Positions 13,811 through 22,748 of a DNA stretch of 32,300 nucleotides are shown here, piece after piece. The stretch is from positions 1-32,300 of the forward strand of contig CAKTZN010000003.1 in NCBI GenBank assembly GCA_934635545.1. Reading direction: 5' to 3'. A program made the translations under genes and the position numbers. The first letter of the stretch is position 1. Every line of letters begins with the position of its first letter. The stretch is from an uncultured Oscillospiraceae bacterium. GTDB taxonomy: Bacteria; Bacillota; Clostridia; Oscillospirales; Oscillospiraceae. Below the pieces are notes generated by a model. The model saw only the letters and a list, made by a program, of their open reading frames with translations. It ran no database searches and was not told where the DNA came from.

Positions 13811-16800
13811 ATGAAAAAACGACTGCTGGCTCTTTTGCTGTCTCTGGTGATGGTGATGAGCCTTCTGCCGGTATCTGCCTTCGCGGCCGATGGTGTGACC
13901 AAGGTCTATACCCTGGCGGACATCAAGGCCGCCACAAAGGCCGGTGCCACCACCATCCGGCTGATGAACGATATTGACGTCAGCAAGGAGAGCTATCAAT
14001 TCGACAACCCCGCGCAGGGCGATGCTCCCATCTACTGCACCATCGGCCTTGGGGCCAATGTGGTCTTTGACGGCAACGGCTATACCATCTACAACCTGAA
14101 ATCCGGCATCTGGAGATACAGCCGTGGCACGATCCGGAACCTGAACATCTCCATCCACGACACGGAGGAGGACAGCCTGCATCTGTCCGATTTCGGCCGC
14201 GCCTACTACACCAAGCAGATCGAGTACTTCGGCATTGTGGAGGACAACCAGGGCGTCGTTGAAAACTGCAATGTCACCATGAACATTGATCTGGAGGGCC
14301 AGTTCTACCAGCGGATCGGCGGCATCGCCATCTACAACAAGGGCACCATCCGGAACTGCATCGTGAATCTGGCGGTCGATCTTACCGTAGAGGGCTATCT
14401 CTGCGGCACGGAGCTGGGCGGTATCGCCATGTCCTGCTCCGGCGGCAGCTCCCTGATCGAAAGCTGCCTGACGCTGGGACACTTTACGACCTCGGGCCAG
14501 CAGTCTCACAAGACGAGCTTTGTGGGCATCGCCGGTCTGGGCAAGGAGACGGAGCGCTGCGTCGATTCCGCCTGCGCCATGACCCATGCGGAGGTCGTCG
14601 CGCAGAACGACTACTACTTCTCTCCCGCCTTCCAGACGTACACCGGCACCACGGCGGGCGCCGACAACTGCCGCGTGGCGGATGATATGACCTTCCGGCA
14701 TGTCGTGACCCGTGACAGCCCCGGCGATGACGCCAATCTTGCTATCAACGAGAGCGGCACCATCTCCGGGGGAGAGGGATACACGCTGGCGTCCCGGGCC
14801 GATATCCTGAAGGACTGGGATACCTCCCGGGTCCCTGCCGATACCCCGCCCGCGGACATCCCCGTTCACACGGATCCAAACGTGATCCCCGATGACTATG
14901 TGCCCATCTACACCCTGGCCGACCTGAAAAACTGCCATGACAGCTACTACCTCCTGATGAACGACATCGACGCCGCACAGGAGGATGTGGCCTATGACGG
15001 CAACGGCTACAACGCCAACTCCGTTGCCGGACGGCTGTTCTCCGGCGGCGTGCTGAACGGCAACGGCCACACCATTTATAACCTGAAGGGCCCGCTTTTT
15101 GAGTACAATATGGGCACCATCTGCAATCTGAACGTCACCCTCAACAACACGGACGAGGACGATGCTGTCTTCATGCCCAGCAAGGGTCTCGCGGGCATCG
15201 CCCTCGGCAACGCGAACGGCAGCGCGGAGGGGCTGATCGAGAACTGCACCGTCACCATGTCGGTGAACCGGTCCTTTGGAAATCTGGCCGGATACCTCAG
15301 CATCAACGGCATCTCCTCCGGCGGCACCATCCGCGACTGCATCGCAAGGCTGAACATCTATCTGGATGCCCGCTCGACCGAGAACAATTCCGGCAGCATC
15401 TCTGTCAGCGGCATCGGCCTTGGCAGCAACTTTTCCCTGGTGGATCATTGCCTGGTGCTGGGCAGCGTCACGGTGCTGGGCAGCGATGTGAACATGGGCA
15501 GGCAGGCCGTCCACTTCTACGGCATCAGCGCCGGGACCGCGCAGGATTCCGCCTGCGCGCTGGAGTCGCTTGTGGTGACGGCCAAGGACTCCCGTCCGGA
15601 TCCCTATGAGAATTTTACCCTCAGCTCCGGCAAAGGCCTGGCCGGCACCAGCAGTATCCGCAGCCGGGTGGCCTCTGACCTGAAGGTGAGCTACAACTAT
15701 AACGCGCAGGATATCCTCCCCGACGGATCGATATCCCAGGCCGGTACCTTTACCCTGGACACCCGGGAGAACATCCTCAAGGACTGGGATCTCTCCGTGC
15801 TGCCGGATCCGGACACCCTGCTGAAGAAAGACTTCACCCGCGGCACCGCCACCTTCCGGTTCCTGGGCAACATCGAAAAGACCCGGACGTGGCAGTTTGA
15901 CTATGACGATGACTACTTCTACGGTCAGGATGACGGCTTTGGCTATGCCCCGGATCTGGCCAAGGCATCCCTGTGCCTGGATCTGGCCAGCTTCTCGGCC
16001 CACACCGCCTCCAATTTTGACAAGGAGCTGGATGAGGACGATTTGACCCGGGCGGAGAATATCCGGGCCCTCTATCACGATCTGGGCTTTGACCCGGAGA
16101 CCTACCAGTTCATGAACTATAACACGGCGCTGACCGATTCCGACGACAAGGTCGCCTATTCCATGGCCATGAAGTACATCCAGAACCCGGACGGCACCAC
16201 GGATACGCTGGTCGCCGTGCCCATCCGGGGCGGCGGCTACGGAAACGAGTGGGCCAGCAACTTCCATGTGGCGGATGACTTTTCCGCCGCGAACCTTCCG
16301 GAGAAAAACCATGTTGGCTTCCAGTCGGCGGCCAACGGCGTCCTGTTCTGGCTGAAATACTACATAAGCCACCATAAGGATCTCATCAAGGGCAACCTGA
16401 AGCTCTGGGTGGTGGGCTACAGCAGAGGCGCCGCCACGGCGAACCTGCTGGGACACGCCCTGAACGAGCTCACCGCCGAAAGTGGCTCCGGCGGCGAGGG
16501 CCTTGGCGGCTGCACGCTCCACATGTCCGACGTTTACGTCTATACCTTTGCCACCCCTGCCGGCGCCACCTACGGCTCCGCGGCCGGTGCCTATGATCCC
16601 AATATCTACAACATCATAAGCCCGGTGGATCTGGTGCCGCTGGTCGCGCCCCGCGCATGGGGCTTTACCCGGTATGGCACGACCCTGACCCTGCCTGCGG
16701 AGAATGACAAGGAGATCTGGCAGACGTTTCAGAACATCTCCGGCATAGAGACCGATGGCATCCAGGAATCCCAGCGCGCGATCCTCAGCCGCTTTTCTGA

Positions 16801-17740
16801 TGAAGCGTTCGGCTCCCGGCAGGGGCTGCCGGGGTCAAACCAGTTTATTGCATTCAAAGTGGTCCCTTACCGGGAACTGCAGGATAAGGTGATGGCGCTG
16901 CCGACGAAGGATCCCTCCTGGTCGCTCTCGTCCTCCGCAAAAAAGCTGGCCACGATCATCGAGCTTGCCGGCCTTGCCGGAGCGTCCTCCTTTGGCACGG
17001 CTGCCGATGTGCTCATCCGAAAGGATTCCGTGGAACTGGCCCATTATCCGGAGCATTATCTGGCGCGGCTGGAAAACGACACCCTGCGGGATGAATCGGA
17101 TTTTGAACAGGTCAGCCGGACCCGCAGCGTGATCCTGTACGATCCGAATGACCCGCAGAACACGAACCTGAACGTCAACGTGGAGTTCTGGAAAGTCCCG
17201 GCGGCCCGGGCGGCCGGAAGCGCGGCCGGCAGCTATATCGACGGCGTCTGCACCAGCGGAGAGGTCACCGTGGAAATGACGGAGCTTGGCCTTGTTGCCA
17301 CCTTCCCCGCCGGGGCGGACTACACCTTCACCGTTTCCGGCGCGGATGCCGGTGCGCTGGCCATGACCATCTACGCCTATGACAGCGGTGAACCGGTGCC
17401 TGCCAGAGCCATGGACTTCGGCAGCCTGCCCTCCGAAAACGGTTCCGCCTGTACGGTCTGCGTCCCGGAGTTGCCCGATGACGACTTCTATGTGGAGGAC
17501 GCCGACGGAAATGAGTACTACCCCGACAGCGACACGCCGGGAGATCTGAACGACGATGGCCGCGCGGACATTCTGGATGTGCAGCTCCTGTACACCTATC
17601 TTATCACCGGTCGGGTACCCGCCGAAAACGGCGCGCTGCCGGAGGAGGATTTCCTGTGGGCGGCGGACATCAACGGCGATGAGGCTGTGGATGTCTATGA
17701 CCTGCAGCGGCTGTACGAGACTGTCAGCGGGATCGCGTGA
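13811..17740 (+). CDS. Secreted lipase-like protein with beta-helix repeats and dockerin
   Basis: A 1309-residue secreted protein. The signal peptide ends near residue 25 (VSAFA then ADG). Two homologous blocks (about 31-340 and 367-660) each begin with YTLADIK or YTLADLK, run through Asn/Gly-rich beta-helix-like turns (FDGNGYTIYNL, LNGNGHTIYNL) and end with ILKDWD. A class 3 lipase-like domain follows (about 700-960): Ser871 in VVGYSRGAA, Asp940 in SPVDLVPL and a possible His (1078 or 1082 in LAHYPEHYL). The C-terminus (about 1244-1309) is a type I dockerin with two calcium loops (DLNDDGRADILD and DINGDEAVDVYD). GGAGAGG precedes ATG. It is likely an extracellular esterase or lipase attached through a cohesin, possibly with carbohydrate binding by the beta-helix part. 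Confidence 0.85.
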   Translation: MKKRLLALLLSLVMVMSLLPVSAFAADGVTKVYTLADIKAATKAGATTIRLMNDIDVSKESYQFDNPAQGDAPIYCTIGLGANVVFDGNGYTIYNLKSGIWRYSRGTIRNLNISIHDTEEDSLHLSDFGRAYYTKQIEYFGIVEDNQGVVENCNVTMNIDLEGQFYQRIGGIAIYNKGTIRNCIVNLAVDLTVEGYLCGTELGGIAMSCSGGSSLIESCLTLGHFTTSGQQSHKTSFVGIAGLGKETERCVDSACAMTHAEVVAQNDYYFSPAFQTYTGTTAGADNCRVADDMTFRHVVTRDSPGDDANLAINESGTISGGEGYTLASRADILKDWDTSRVPADTPPADIPVHTDPNVIPDDYVPIYTLADLKNCHDSYYLLMNDIDAAQEDVAYDGNGYNANSVAGRLFSGGVLNGNGHTIYNLKGPLFEYNMGTICNLNVTLNNTDEDDAVFMPSKGLAGIALGNANGSAEGLIENCTVTMSVNRSFGNLAGYLSINGISSGGTIRDCIARLNIYLDARSTENNSGSISVSGIGLGSNFSLVDHCLVLGSVTVLGSDVNMGRQAVHFYGISAGTAQDSACALESLVVTAKDSRPDPYENFTLSSGKGLAGTSSIRSRVASDLKVSYNYNAQDILPDGSISQAGTFTLDTRENILKDWDLSVLPDPDTLLKKDFTRGTATFRFLGNIEKTRTWQFDYDDDYFYGQDDGFGYAPDLAKASLCLDLASFSAHTASNFDKELDEDDLTRAENIRALYHDLGFDPETYQFMNYNTALTDSDDKVAYSMAMKYIQNPDGTTDTLVAVPIRGGGYGNEWASNFHVADDFSAANLPEKNHVGFQSAANGVLFWLKYYISHHKDLIKGNLKLWVVGYSRGAATANLLGHALNELTAESGSGGEGLGGCTLHMSDVYVYTFATPAGATYGSAAGAYDPNIYNIISPVDLVPLVAPRAWGFTRYGTTLTLPAENDKEIWQTFQNISGIETDGIQESQRAILSRFSDEAFGSRQGLPGSNQFIAFKVVPYRELQDKVMALPTKDPSWSLSSSAKKLATIIELAGLAGASSFGTAADVLIRKDSVELAHYPEHYLARLENDTLRDESDFEQVSRTRSVILYDPNDPQNTNLNVNVEFWKVPAARAAGSAAGSYIDGVCTSGEVTVEMTELGLVATFPAGADYTFTVSGADAGALAMTIYAYDSGEPVPARAMDFGSLPSENGSACTVCVPELPDDDFYVEDADGNEYYPDSDTPGDLNDDGRADILDVQLLYTYLITGRVPAENGALPEEDFLWAADINGDEAVDVYDLQRLYETVSGIA

Positions 17741-17797
17741 CCCGCGTGATCGCCGCCTCCTTATCCCAAAGCATGGGAGCCCGCGGATAACGGCCCC

Positions 17798-17826
17798 TTG
17801 AAAAAGCGTGAGCGGTACATTATAAT
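17798..17826 (+). promoter_or_regulatory. Promoter of peptidase T
   Basis: TTGAAA (17798-17803), a 17-base spacer and TATAAT (17821-17826), about 90 bases before the pepT start. This separates pepT from the dockerin gene upstream; no clear terminator is seen between them. Confidence 0.7.
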
Positions 17827-17915
17827 CTGAGTGTACGAGCAACAGGCAGGGGCAGACGTCCGCTTGACGGACACATGCGCGGCCATGCCGGATACGGATA
17901 AGGAGGACAAAGACC

Positions 17916-19142
17916 ATGACAAGAGCTTATGAGCGGCTGCTGCGGTACGCGGCCATCGACACAGGCAGTGATGAAAACGCTGCGGTGACGCCGTCCTCGC
18001 CGGGGCAGACGGTGCTGGCGGAAAAGCTGGCGGAGGAGCTCCGTGAATTGGGCGTGTCGGACGTATATGTGGATGAGCACGCCTATGTCTACGGCAGGAT
18101 CCCCGCCACGGACGGGTACGAGAGCCGCTGCCGCGTGGGATTTATCGCCCACCTGGACACCAGCACGGACGCCTGCCACGGCGCGGCGAAGCCCCAGGTC
18201 ATCGAAAACTATGACGGCGGCAGCATCCCCCTGGGAACCAGCGGCCTGAAGCTTACCCCGGAGAGCTTCCTCCATCTGACTACCCTGAAGGGCAAGACCC
18301 TGATCACCACAGACGGCACGACGGTGCTGGGCGCGGACGACAAGGCGGGCGTCGCGGAGATCATGACCATGTGCCAGCGCGTTCTTACCGGCGATATGCC
18401 CCACGGCACGGTCTGCGTCTGCTTCACGCCGGACGAGGAGATCGGCCACGGCGCCGCTCTGCTGGATCTGGAGCGCTTCGGCGCGGAGCTGGCCTATACG
18501 GTGGACGGATCGGTCCCCGGCGAGGTCGAGTATGAGACCTTCAACGCCGCGCGGGCCAAATGGCAGATCCACGGCGTGTCCGTCCATCCGGGAGAGGGGA
18601 AGGACACCATGGTCAACGCCGCCCTGGTGGCGACGGAGATCAACGGTATGCTGCCCGGCGATGAAACACCCCGTGAGACGGAGGGCCGTCAGGGCTTCTA
18701 TCACCTGATGCAGATAGAGGGAACCGTCACGTCGGCCACGCTGGACTATATCATCCGTGACCACGACGCCGGACGCTTTGCCCAGCGGAAGCAGCGGATG
18801 GCGGAGATCGAAGCGGCCATCAATGCCAGATACGGCGCGGGGACGGCCGTGCTGACGGTGCAGGATCAGTACCGCAACATGGCGGAGGTCATTCAGCAGT
18901 ATCCGCAGGTGCTGGACAACGCCCGCAAGGCCATCCGGAGCGTGGGCTGCACCCCTGTTTCCAACCCTGTCCGCGGCGGAACAGACGGCGCCCAGCTATC
19001 CTTCCGGGGACTGCCGTGCCCCAATCTGGGCACCGGCGGCTATGCCTTCCACGGCCCCTATGAGTACGCGGTGGCAGAGGAAATGGATCTGGTGACGGAC
19101 ATCCTGACCGCTATCGTAGCGGCATACAGCGCAGGCGAATAA
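17916..19142 (+). CDS. pepT: Peptidase T (tripeptide aminopeptidase)
   Basis: A 408-residue zinc metallopeptidase of the M20 family, which removes N-terminal residues from tripeptides in the cytoplasm. Metal ligands and catalytic residues match: His79 and Asp81 in GFIAHLDTS, Asp141 in LGADDKAG, Glu174 and Glu175 in TPDEEIGHG, Asp197 in YTVDGS and His379 in YAFHGPYE. The dimerisation segment starts around residue 210, and NPVRGGTDG is a family signature. The length equals the usual 405-410. AAGGAGG precedes ATG. It is monocistronic, with its own promoter and a double terminator. Confidence 0.95.
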   Translation: MTRAYERLLRYAAIDTGSDENAAVTPSSPGQTVLAEKLAEELRELGVSDVYVDEHAYVYGRIPATDGYESRCRVGFIAHLDTSTDACHGAAKPQVIENYDGGSIPLGTSGLKLTPESFLHLTTLKGKTLITTDGTTVLGADDKAGVAEIMTMCQRVLTGDMPHGTVCVCFTPDEEIGHGAALLDLERFGAELAYTVDGSVPGEVEYETFNAARAKWQIHGVSVHPGEGKDTMVNAALVATEINGMLPGDETPRETEGRQGFYHLMQIEGTVTSATLDYIIRDHDAGRFAQRKQRMAEIEAAINARYGAGTAVLTVQDQYRNMAEVIQQYPQVLDNARKAIRSVGCTPVSNPVRGGTDGAQLSFRGLPCPNLGTGGYAFHGPYEYAVAEEMDLVTDILTAIVAAYSAGE

Positions 19143-19170
19143 GCGCGTCTTATGCAAAAAGAATAAGTCC

Positions 19171-19196
19171 AAAGCCTCCGGCAGTGCCGGGGGCTT
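19171..19196 (+). terminator. Terminator of pepT
   Basis: AAAGCCTCCGGC pairs with GCCGGGGGCTTT (one mismatch) across a three-base loop, 30 bases after the pepT stop. Confidence 0.6.
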
Positions 19197-19202
19197 TGCC
19201 AT

Positions 19203-19241
19203 AAAGGAAGGCCCATGGGAATATCCCATGGGCCTTCCTTT
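19203..19241. terminator. Perfect 18-bp hairpin, probable bidirectional terminator
   Basis: The arms 19203-19220 and 19224-19241 are perfectly complementary with a three-base loop. The A-rich 5' end and T-rich 3' end suit termination on both strands. It insulates the catabolic operon from pepT. Confidence 0.75.
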
Positions 19242-19263
19242 ATGTCTGCGGCAAGAGGGCAGC

Positions 19264-19424
19264 CTGTTGCAAAACAGCAGAAGGCTGTCGCAAAAATGAA
19301 CCACAAGAGAAAACGGCACCGTATCAATAATGATACGACTCCGTGCGAAATCCGCCGCAACTGCGTCATTTCCGCAGTACGATGCACCGAAGCGGCGAAA
19401 AATGTCGCATTGCGGCGGGACATT
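19264..19424. promoter_or_regulatory. Cluster of palindromes upstream of the sigma-54 promoter
   Basis: Four inverted repeats lie 80-250 bases upstream of the sigma-54 promoter, the range of enhancer-binding protein sites: CTGTTGCAAAACAG (19264-19277), CGTATCAATAATGATACG (19320-19337), ACTGCG...CGCAGT (19360-19378) and AATGTC...GACATT (19401-19424). Apart from repeats of TGTYGCA they do not share one consensus, so which of them is the activator's site is unknown. Confidence 0.45.
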
Positions 19425-19506
19425 ATAGACAAAAACAGAGCGCCCAAAACGGGCAGAACGAACAAACTATTTTCAAAGGGGCGGGAAAATGGCAGAAAAG
19501 CCGAAA

Positions 19507-19523
19507 TTGGCACGGGAATTGCT
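19507..19523 (+). promoter_or_regulatory. Sigma-54 (RpoN) promoter of the catabolic operon
   Basis: TTGGCACGGGAATTGCT fits the -24/-12 consensus YTGGCACGrNNNTTGCW at every defined position, with the GG and GC doublets ten bases apart. The start of transcription would be about 19534, some 55 bases before the first gene. An enhancer-binding protein gene lies in the same operon at 26597. Confidence 0.88.
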
Positions 19524-19587
19524 ATATATAACAGCAAAGACACTTGACTGTGCGGAAAGGTACAAACATTTTAAGAGGAGATAGATC

Positions 19588-20586
19588 ATGGAAAAGAAAG
19601 TTGTGCTTGGTATCATTCTGGGTGACCATGCGGGCTCCAGCCCGGAGATGGCCGCAAAGGCTGTGCTTGCCAATGACGGAAAGTATATCCCGGTCCTGGT
19701 GGGAAATCTGGAGCGCTTCCGGATCTCCTGCCGGAATGTGGCGGGCTTTGAAAAACTCGATATCCGTCCCTTTGCCGGACGCCCCACCGAGGGCGGCGTG
19801 AACGTATGCTATTTCTGCGACGTTCCGGCGGGCCCGGATATCCGCTTCTCCACGGTGACGTCCGACAGCGGAAAGCTGCAGTATGACAGCATGATCAAGA
19901 CAATGGAGCTGGAGCGCGCCGGTGTTATCGACGGCTTCTCCATGGCGCCCATCACCAAGGCGGCGTTCCACGAGGCGCAGCTCCCTTACAGCGCGGAGTT
20001 CGATCTGTTCAAGGAGTACTACCATGCGGACTCCTGCAGTGCCGTGATCAAATGCGAGGATATTTTCCGCGCCACCGTGGTGGGCCACTGCGCGTTCCGG
20101 GACATTGTCAGCAAGCTGACGCCGGAGGGGATCGTCGCCACCGCCCACAAGCTGCTTGCCGTGATGCGCCTGTTCCTGCCGGAGGATCGCTGCAACATCG
20201 CCGTGGCGGCGCTGAACCCCCACGCCGGCGAGAACGGCCTGTTCGGCGATGAGGAGGCCACCATCATCCAGCCGGCCATCGATACCCTCCGGGGCGAGGG
20301 GGAGAAGGTCCTGGGGCCCAGTCCCGCGGACACCGTGTTCCTGAAGGCCCGCAGCGGCGAGGTAGGCGGCGTGGTGTTCCTGTATCACGACCAGGGCAAC
20401 ATCGCCATGAAGAGCTGCTTCTTCGGTGACGGCGTGCTGATCTACTCCGGCATCCCCGCCAATGTGGTCTCTGTCGGCCACGGCCCCGCCTACGGTAAAG
20501 CGGGCAAGGGAACGGCGGATCCCAAGAATATCATCTCCAGCATGGAGGTGCTGTACAACCTGGCCCTGAAGCGCCCGATGCACTGA
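19588..20586 (+). CDS. PdxA-family dehydrogenase, variant active site
   Basis: A 332-residue member of the PdxA family (4-hydroxythreonine-4-phosphate dehydrogenase and the related threonate/erythronate-phosphate dehydrogenases, PdxA2), which oxidise and decarboxylate phosphorylated hydroxy acids. Conserved: ILGDHAGSSPE (GDPAGIGPE in the family), SMAPITKAA, His167 in VVGHCAF, NPHAGE (210-215), His267 in YHDQG and a final GHGPAYGKAGKG. The GHTE motif holding the first metal His is replaced by YSAE (134-137). AAGAGGAG precedes ATG. It is the first gene of the sigma-54 operon and has a paralogue at 25538; the context argues for sugar-acid catabolism rather than vitamin B6 synthesis. Confidence 0.85.
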   Translation: MEKKVVLGIILGDHAGSSPEMAAKAVLANDGKYIPVLVGNLERFRISCRNVAGFEKLDIRPFAGRPTEGGVNVCYFCDVPAGPDIRFSTVTSDSGKLQYDSMIKTMELERAGVIDGFSMAPITKAAFHEAQLPYSAEFDLFKEYYHADSCSAVIKCEDIFRATVVGHCAFRDIVSKLTPEGIVATAHKLLAVMRLFLPEDRCNIAVAALNPHAGENGLFGDEEATIIQPAIDTLRGEGEKVLGPSPADTVFLKARSGEVGGVVFLYHDQGNIAMKSCFFGDGVLIYSGIPANVVSVGHGPAYGKAGKGTADPKNIISSMEVLYNLALKRPMH

Positions 20587-20587
20587 T

Positions 20588-21469
20588 ATGGATACACCCA
20601 TCATTACGTTTCAGGATGATTACCTGAACATCTTCACCCGCAGCTACCTGTGGCAGACGGCACATTATAATGTGTTCTTCGATGGAGGTCTTGCCTCCGG
20701 TGCCGCCGCCAAGCTGCCCTACCTGCGGGATGGCCGGGAGAGCGTACTGCTGCTGACCCATGGCCACTGGGATCACATCGGCTGCGACAGCGTGACGAAA
20801 GCCTGCGGCGGCCGCGTGCTGGTGGGCCGGGGCGACCAGCGGCATATCACCGATTACGATTGGCTGTGGCAGGGGCTGTTTGCCCAGTTTGCGGATGACT
20901 TCCCGCTGCCTGCCGCCCGCCATACGGTGTTCTGGTCGGAGGTGGGCCAGCCCGTGCAGCCGGATGGCTGGCTGGAGGACGGCCAGGTGCTGACCTTTGA
21001 TGACGCGGCCTTCCGCGTGATCGCCATCCCCGGCCACTCCATGGGCAGCGTGTGTCTGATGGAGGAGCGCTCCGGCGTCCTCTTCTGCGGCGACGGCGTC
21101 ATCGGCGACGGCTTCTTCTCCGGAAGTCCGCAGATCACGGACTTTGACGCCTACATCGCCTCTATGGAGAAGCTGCGGGCCGTCTCGCCCAGCCGGGTCA
21201 TAACGGCCCACACCCCGGTCGTGGACGGCAAAGACTGGCAGGCGCTGCTTGACCGCAGCATCGACTGCGCAAAGCGGATGCTGGGCCATGTGGAGCGCTA
21301 TGCCGCCGGAAGCGACACCCTTACCGTTTCCGCCGCCGCCCTTGCCCTCGCCGAAGGCGAGGGCAAGGGCGTGGGAGCCGGTATCTGCACCACTGCCGTG
21401 GCCGCGCTGATGCGCATGAAGGACGAACGGGCACAGCGGGCGCTGGAGGGCTATCTCCTGCGGGTATGA
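20588..21469 (+). CDS. Metallo-beta-lactamase-fold hydrolase
   Basis: A 293-residue cytoplasmic metal-dependent hydrolase. LTHGHWDHIG is the HxHxDH zinc site; IPGHSMGSV and FCGDGVIGD give the next ligands, and TAHTPV the last His. The rest resembles the glyoxalase II/lactonase branch. It starts two bases after the pdxA-like stop with no separate ribosome site visible, indicating tight coupling. It might open a lactone or cleave a thioester of the pathway; the sequence does not decide. Confidence 0.82.
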   Translation: MDTPIITFQDDYLNIFTRSYLWQTAHYNVFFDGGLASGAAAKLPYLRDGRESVLLLTHGHWDHIGCDSVTKACGGRVLVGRGDQRHITDYDWLWQGLFAQFADDFPLPAARHTVFWSEVGQPVQPDGWLEDGQVLTFDDAAFRVIAIPGHSMGSVCLMEERSGVLFCGDGVIGDGFFSGSPQITDFDAYIASMEKLRAVSPSRVITAHTPVVDGKDWQALLDRSIDCAKRMLGHVERYAAGSDTLTVSAAALALAEGEGKGVGAGICTTAVAALMRMKDERAQRALEGYLLRV

Positions 21470-21540
21470 TCCCGCACCCCATTTTCCTGTATTTTTCGGC
21501 AAACGCCGTGAAATAAAAACAAAAAATTTACTAGGAGGAA

Positions 21541-22587
21541 CAAACAATGAAGAAGTTTTTGTGCATGCTTCTGGCACTGGTCATGGTGCTGAGCCTGGTC
21601 GCCTGCGGCCAGACGGAGCAGCAGCCCGACCCTGCCACTGACGGCAGCGACGCCAATGTCGAGAAGGTCGTCATGAAGCTGGCCGGTACCACCACCGCCG
21701 ACCCCAACCTGGGCGAGTATCAGGCGATGCTGATGATCGAGGAGCTGGTGGAGAAGTACTCCGAGGGCACCATCGATGTCGAGGTCTATCCCGCTTCCCA
21801 GTTGGGCTCCAACGTGGAGTTCTCCGAGGGTGTGGCGCTGGGCGAGATCGAGGCTGCCATCTGCGGCTTTGACGGCCTGGGCAACTACGCTCCCGTGGCC
21901 AATGCTCTGTGCATGCCCTACCTGTTCGCTTCCAACGAGGACGCCATGGCCAAGATCTGGGGCGACACCTCCGTGCACGAGGCTCTGGATGAGGCCTTCG
22001 CCGAGATCAACCTGCAGATCGTGGGTTATGTGAACCGCCCCTTCCGCGTTGTCTGCAACAACAAGCATTCCATCAAGTCCCCCGAGGACATGAAGGGCCT
22101 GGTCCTGCGCAGCCCCACCTCCCCCGTGAACACCGCCATTAACTCCGCCATGGGCGCTTCCCCCGTCACCATCGCCTGGGGCGAGGTCTACACCTCCATG
22201 AGCCAGGGCGCCTGCGATGCCGTTGAGAACGCCATCACCGAGCTGCACTCCATCAACCTGGAGCAGCAGTGCAAGTACATCTCCGAGACCAACCACACCG
22301 GCGGCCTGATCCCCATCTTCGTCAGCAAGGCCTGGTTCGACGGTCTGGCCCCCATCCAGCAGGAAGCCATCCTCAAGGGCTGCGCTGAGGTCACCGATTG
22401 GCGTACCAACGCTCTGCAGGAAGAGGTCGATGCTGCCTGGCAGTCCTTCGCCGATGCCGGCGCCGAGGTCCTCCGCGCTGAGGATATCGACTTCGCCGCC
22501 TTCCAGGAAGCCACCAAGGACGTGGCCGCTGAGTTCATCGCCAAGGGCGACTTCACCCAGGAGTTCTATGACGCTCTGAAGGGCTGA
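21541..22587 (+). CDS. TRAP transporter solute-binding lipoprotein (DctP family)
   Basis: The coding frame begins at ATG 21547; AGGAGG precedes it by about nine bases. The 346-residue product has a lipoprotein signal (LSLVAC, Cys20) and a DctP-type binding fold: EGTIDVEVYPASQLGS, then FRVVCNNKHSIKSPEDMKG and LRSPTSPVN, where the Arg normally contacts the substrate carboxylate, and MSQGACDAVENAI. It captures an organic or sugar acid outside the membrane and hands it to the DctQ/DctM pair encoded downstream. Its codon choice is strikingly uniform, as in highly expressed genes. Confidence 0.9.
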   Translation, partial: QTMKKFLCMLLALVMVLSLVACGQTEQQPDPATDGSDANVEKVVMKLAGTTTADPNLGEYQAMLMIEELVEKYSEGTIDVEVYPASQLGSNVEFSEGVALGEIEAAICGFDGLGNYAPVANALCMPYLFASNEDAMAKIWGDTSVHEALDEAFAEINLQIVGYVNRPFRVVCNNKHSIKSPEDMKGLVLRSPTSPVNTAINSAMGASPVTIAWGEVYTSMSQGACDAVENAITELHSINLEQQCKYISETNHTGGLIPIFVSKAWFDGLAPIQQEAILKGCAEVTDWRTNALQEEVDAAWQSFADAGAEVLRAEDIDFAAFQEATKDVAAEFIAKGDFTQEFYDALKG

Positions 22588-22624
22588 TCTCCGGCACACT
22601 CACGCGATCGTCACCATACATCCG

Positions 22625-22658
22625 GCATGGGAAGAGGGGATATCCCCTCTTCCCATGC
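22625..22658. repeat. Perfect 34-bp palindrome between dctP- and dctQ-like genes
   Basis: The sequence from 22625 to 22658 equals its own reverse complement over all 34 bases, centred on GGGGATATCCCC. Position after the binding-protein gene and before the membrane genes fits a partial terminator or RNA-stabilising hairpin giving more binding protein than permease. There is no T-run. Confidence 0.7.
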
Positions 22659-22748
22659 GGTCCTGAGTTGAAGGGAGCCGGCAACGCTTTTTGCCGCCTC
22701 CCATCAGCTTAGGGCTGAGAAAAACACACTTGGAAGGAGAGATACATT

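Noticed and set aside
13259..16522. Very long minus-strand open frame (1087 codons)
   Set aside because: It is opposite the dockerin lipase gene, lacks a ribosome site and known motifs, and its composition (His/Gly/Val rich) is what antisense of GC-rich coding DNA gives.
19588..20586. Role in vitamin B6 synthesis for the PdxA-like gene
   Set aside because: No other B6 genes are near, the GHTE motif is changed, and the operon is catabolic with a transporter and sigma-54 control.
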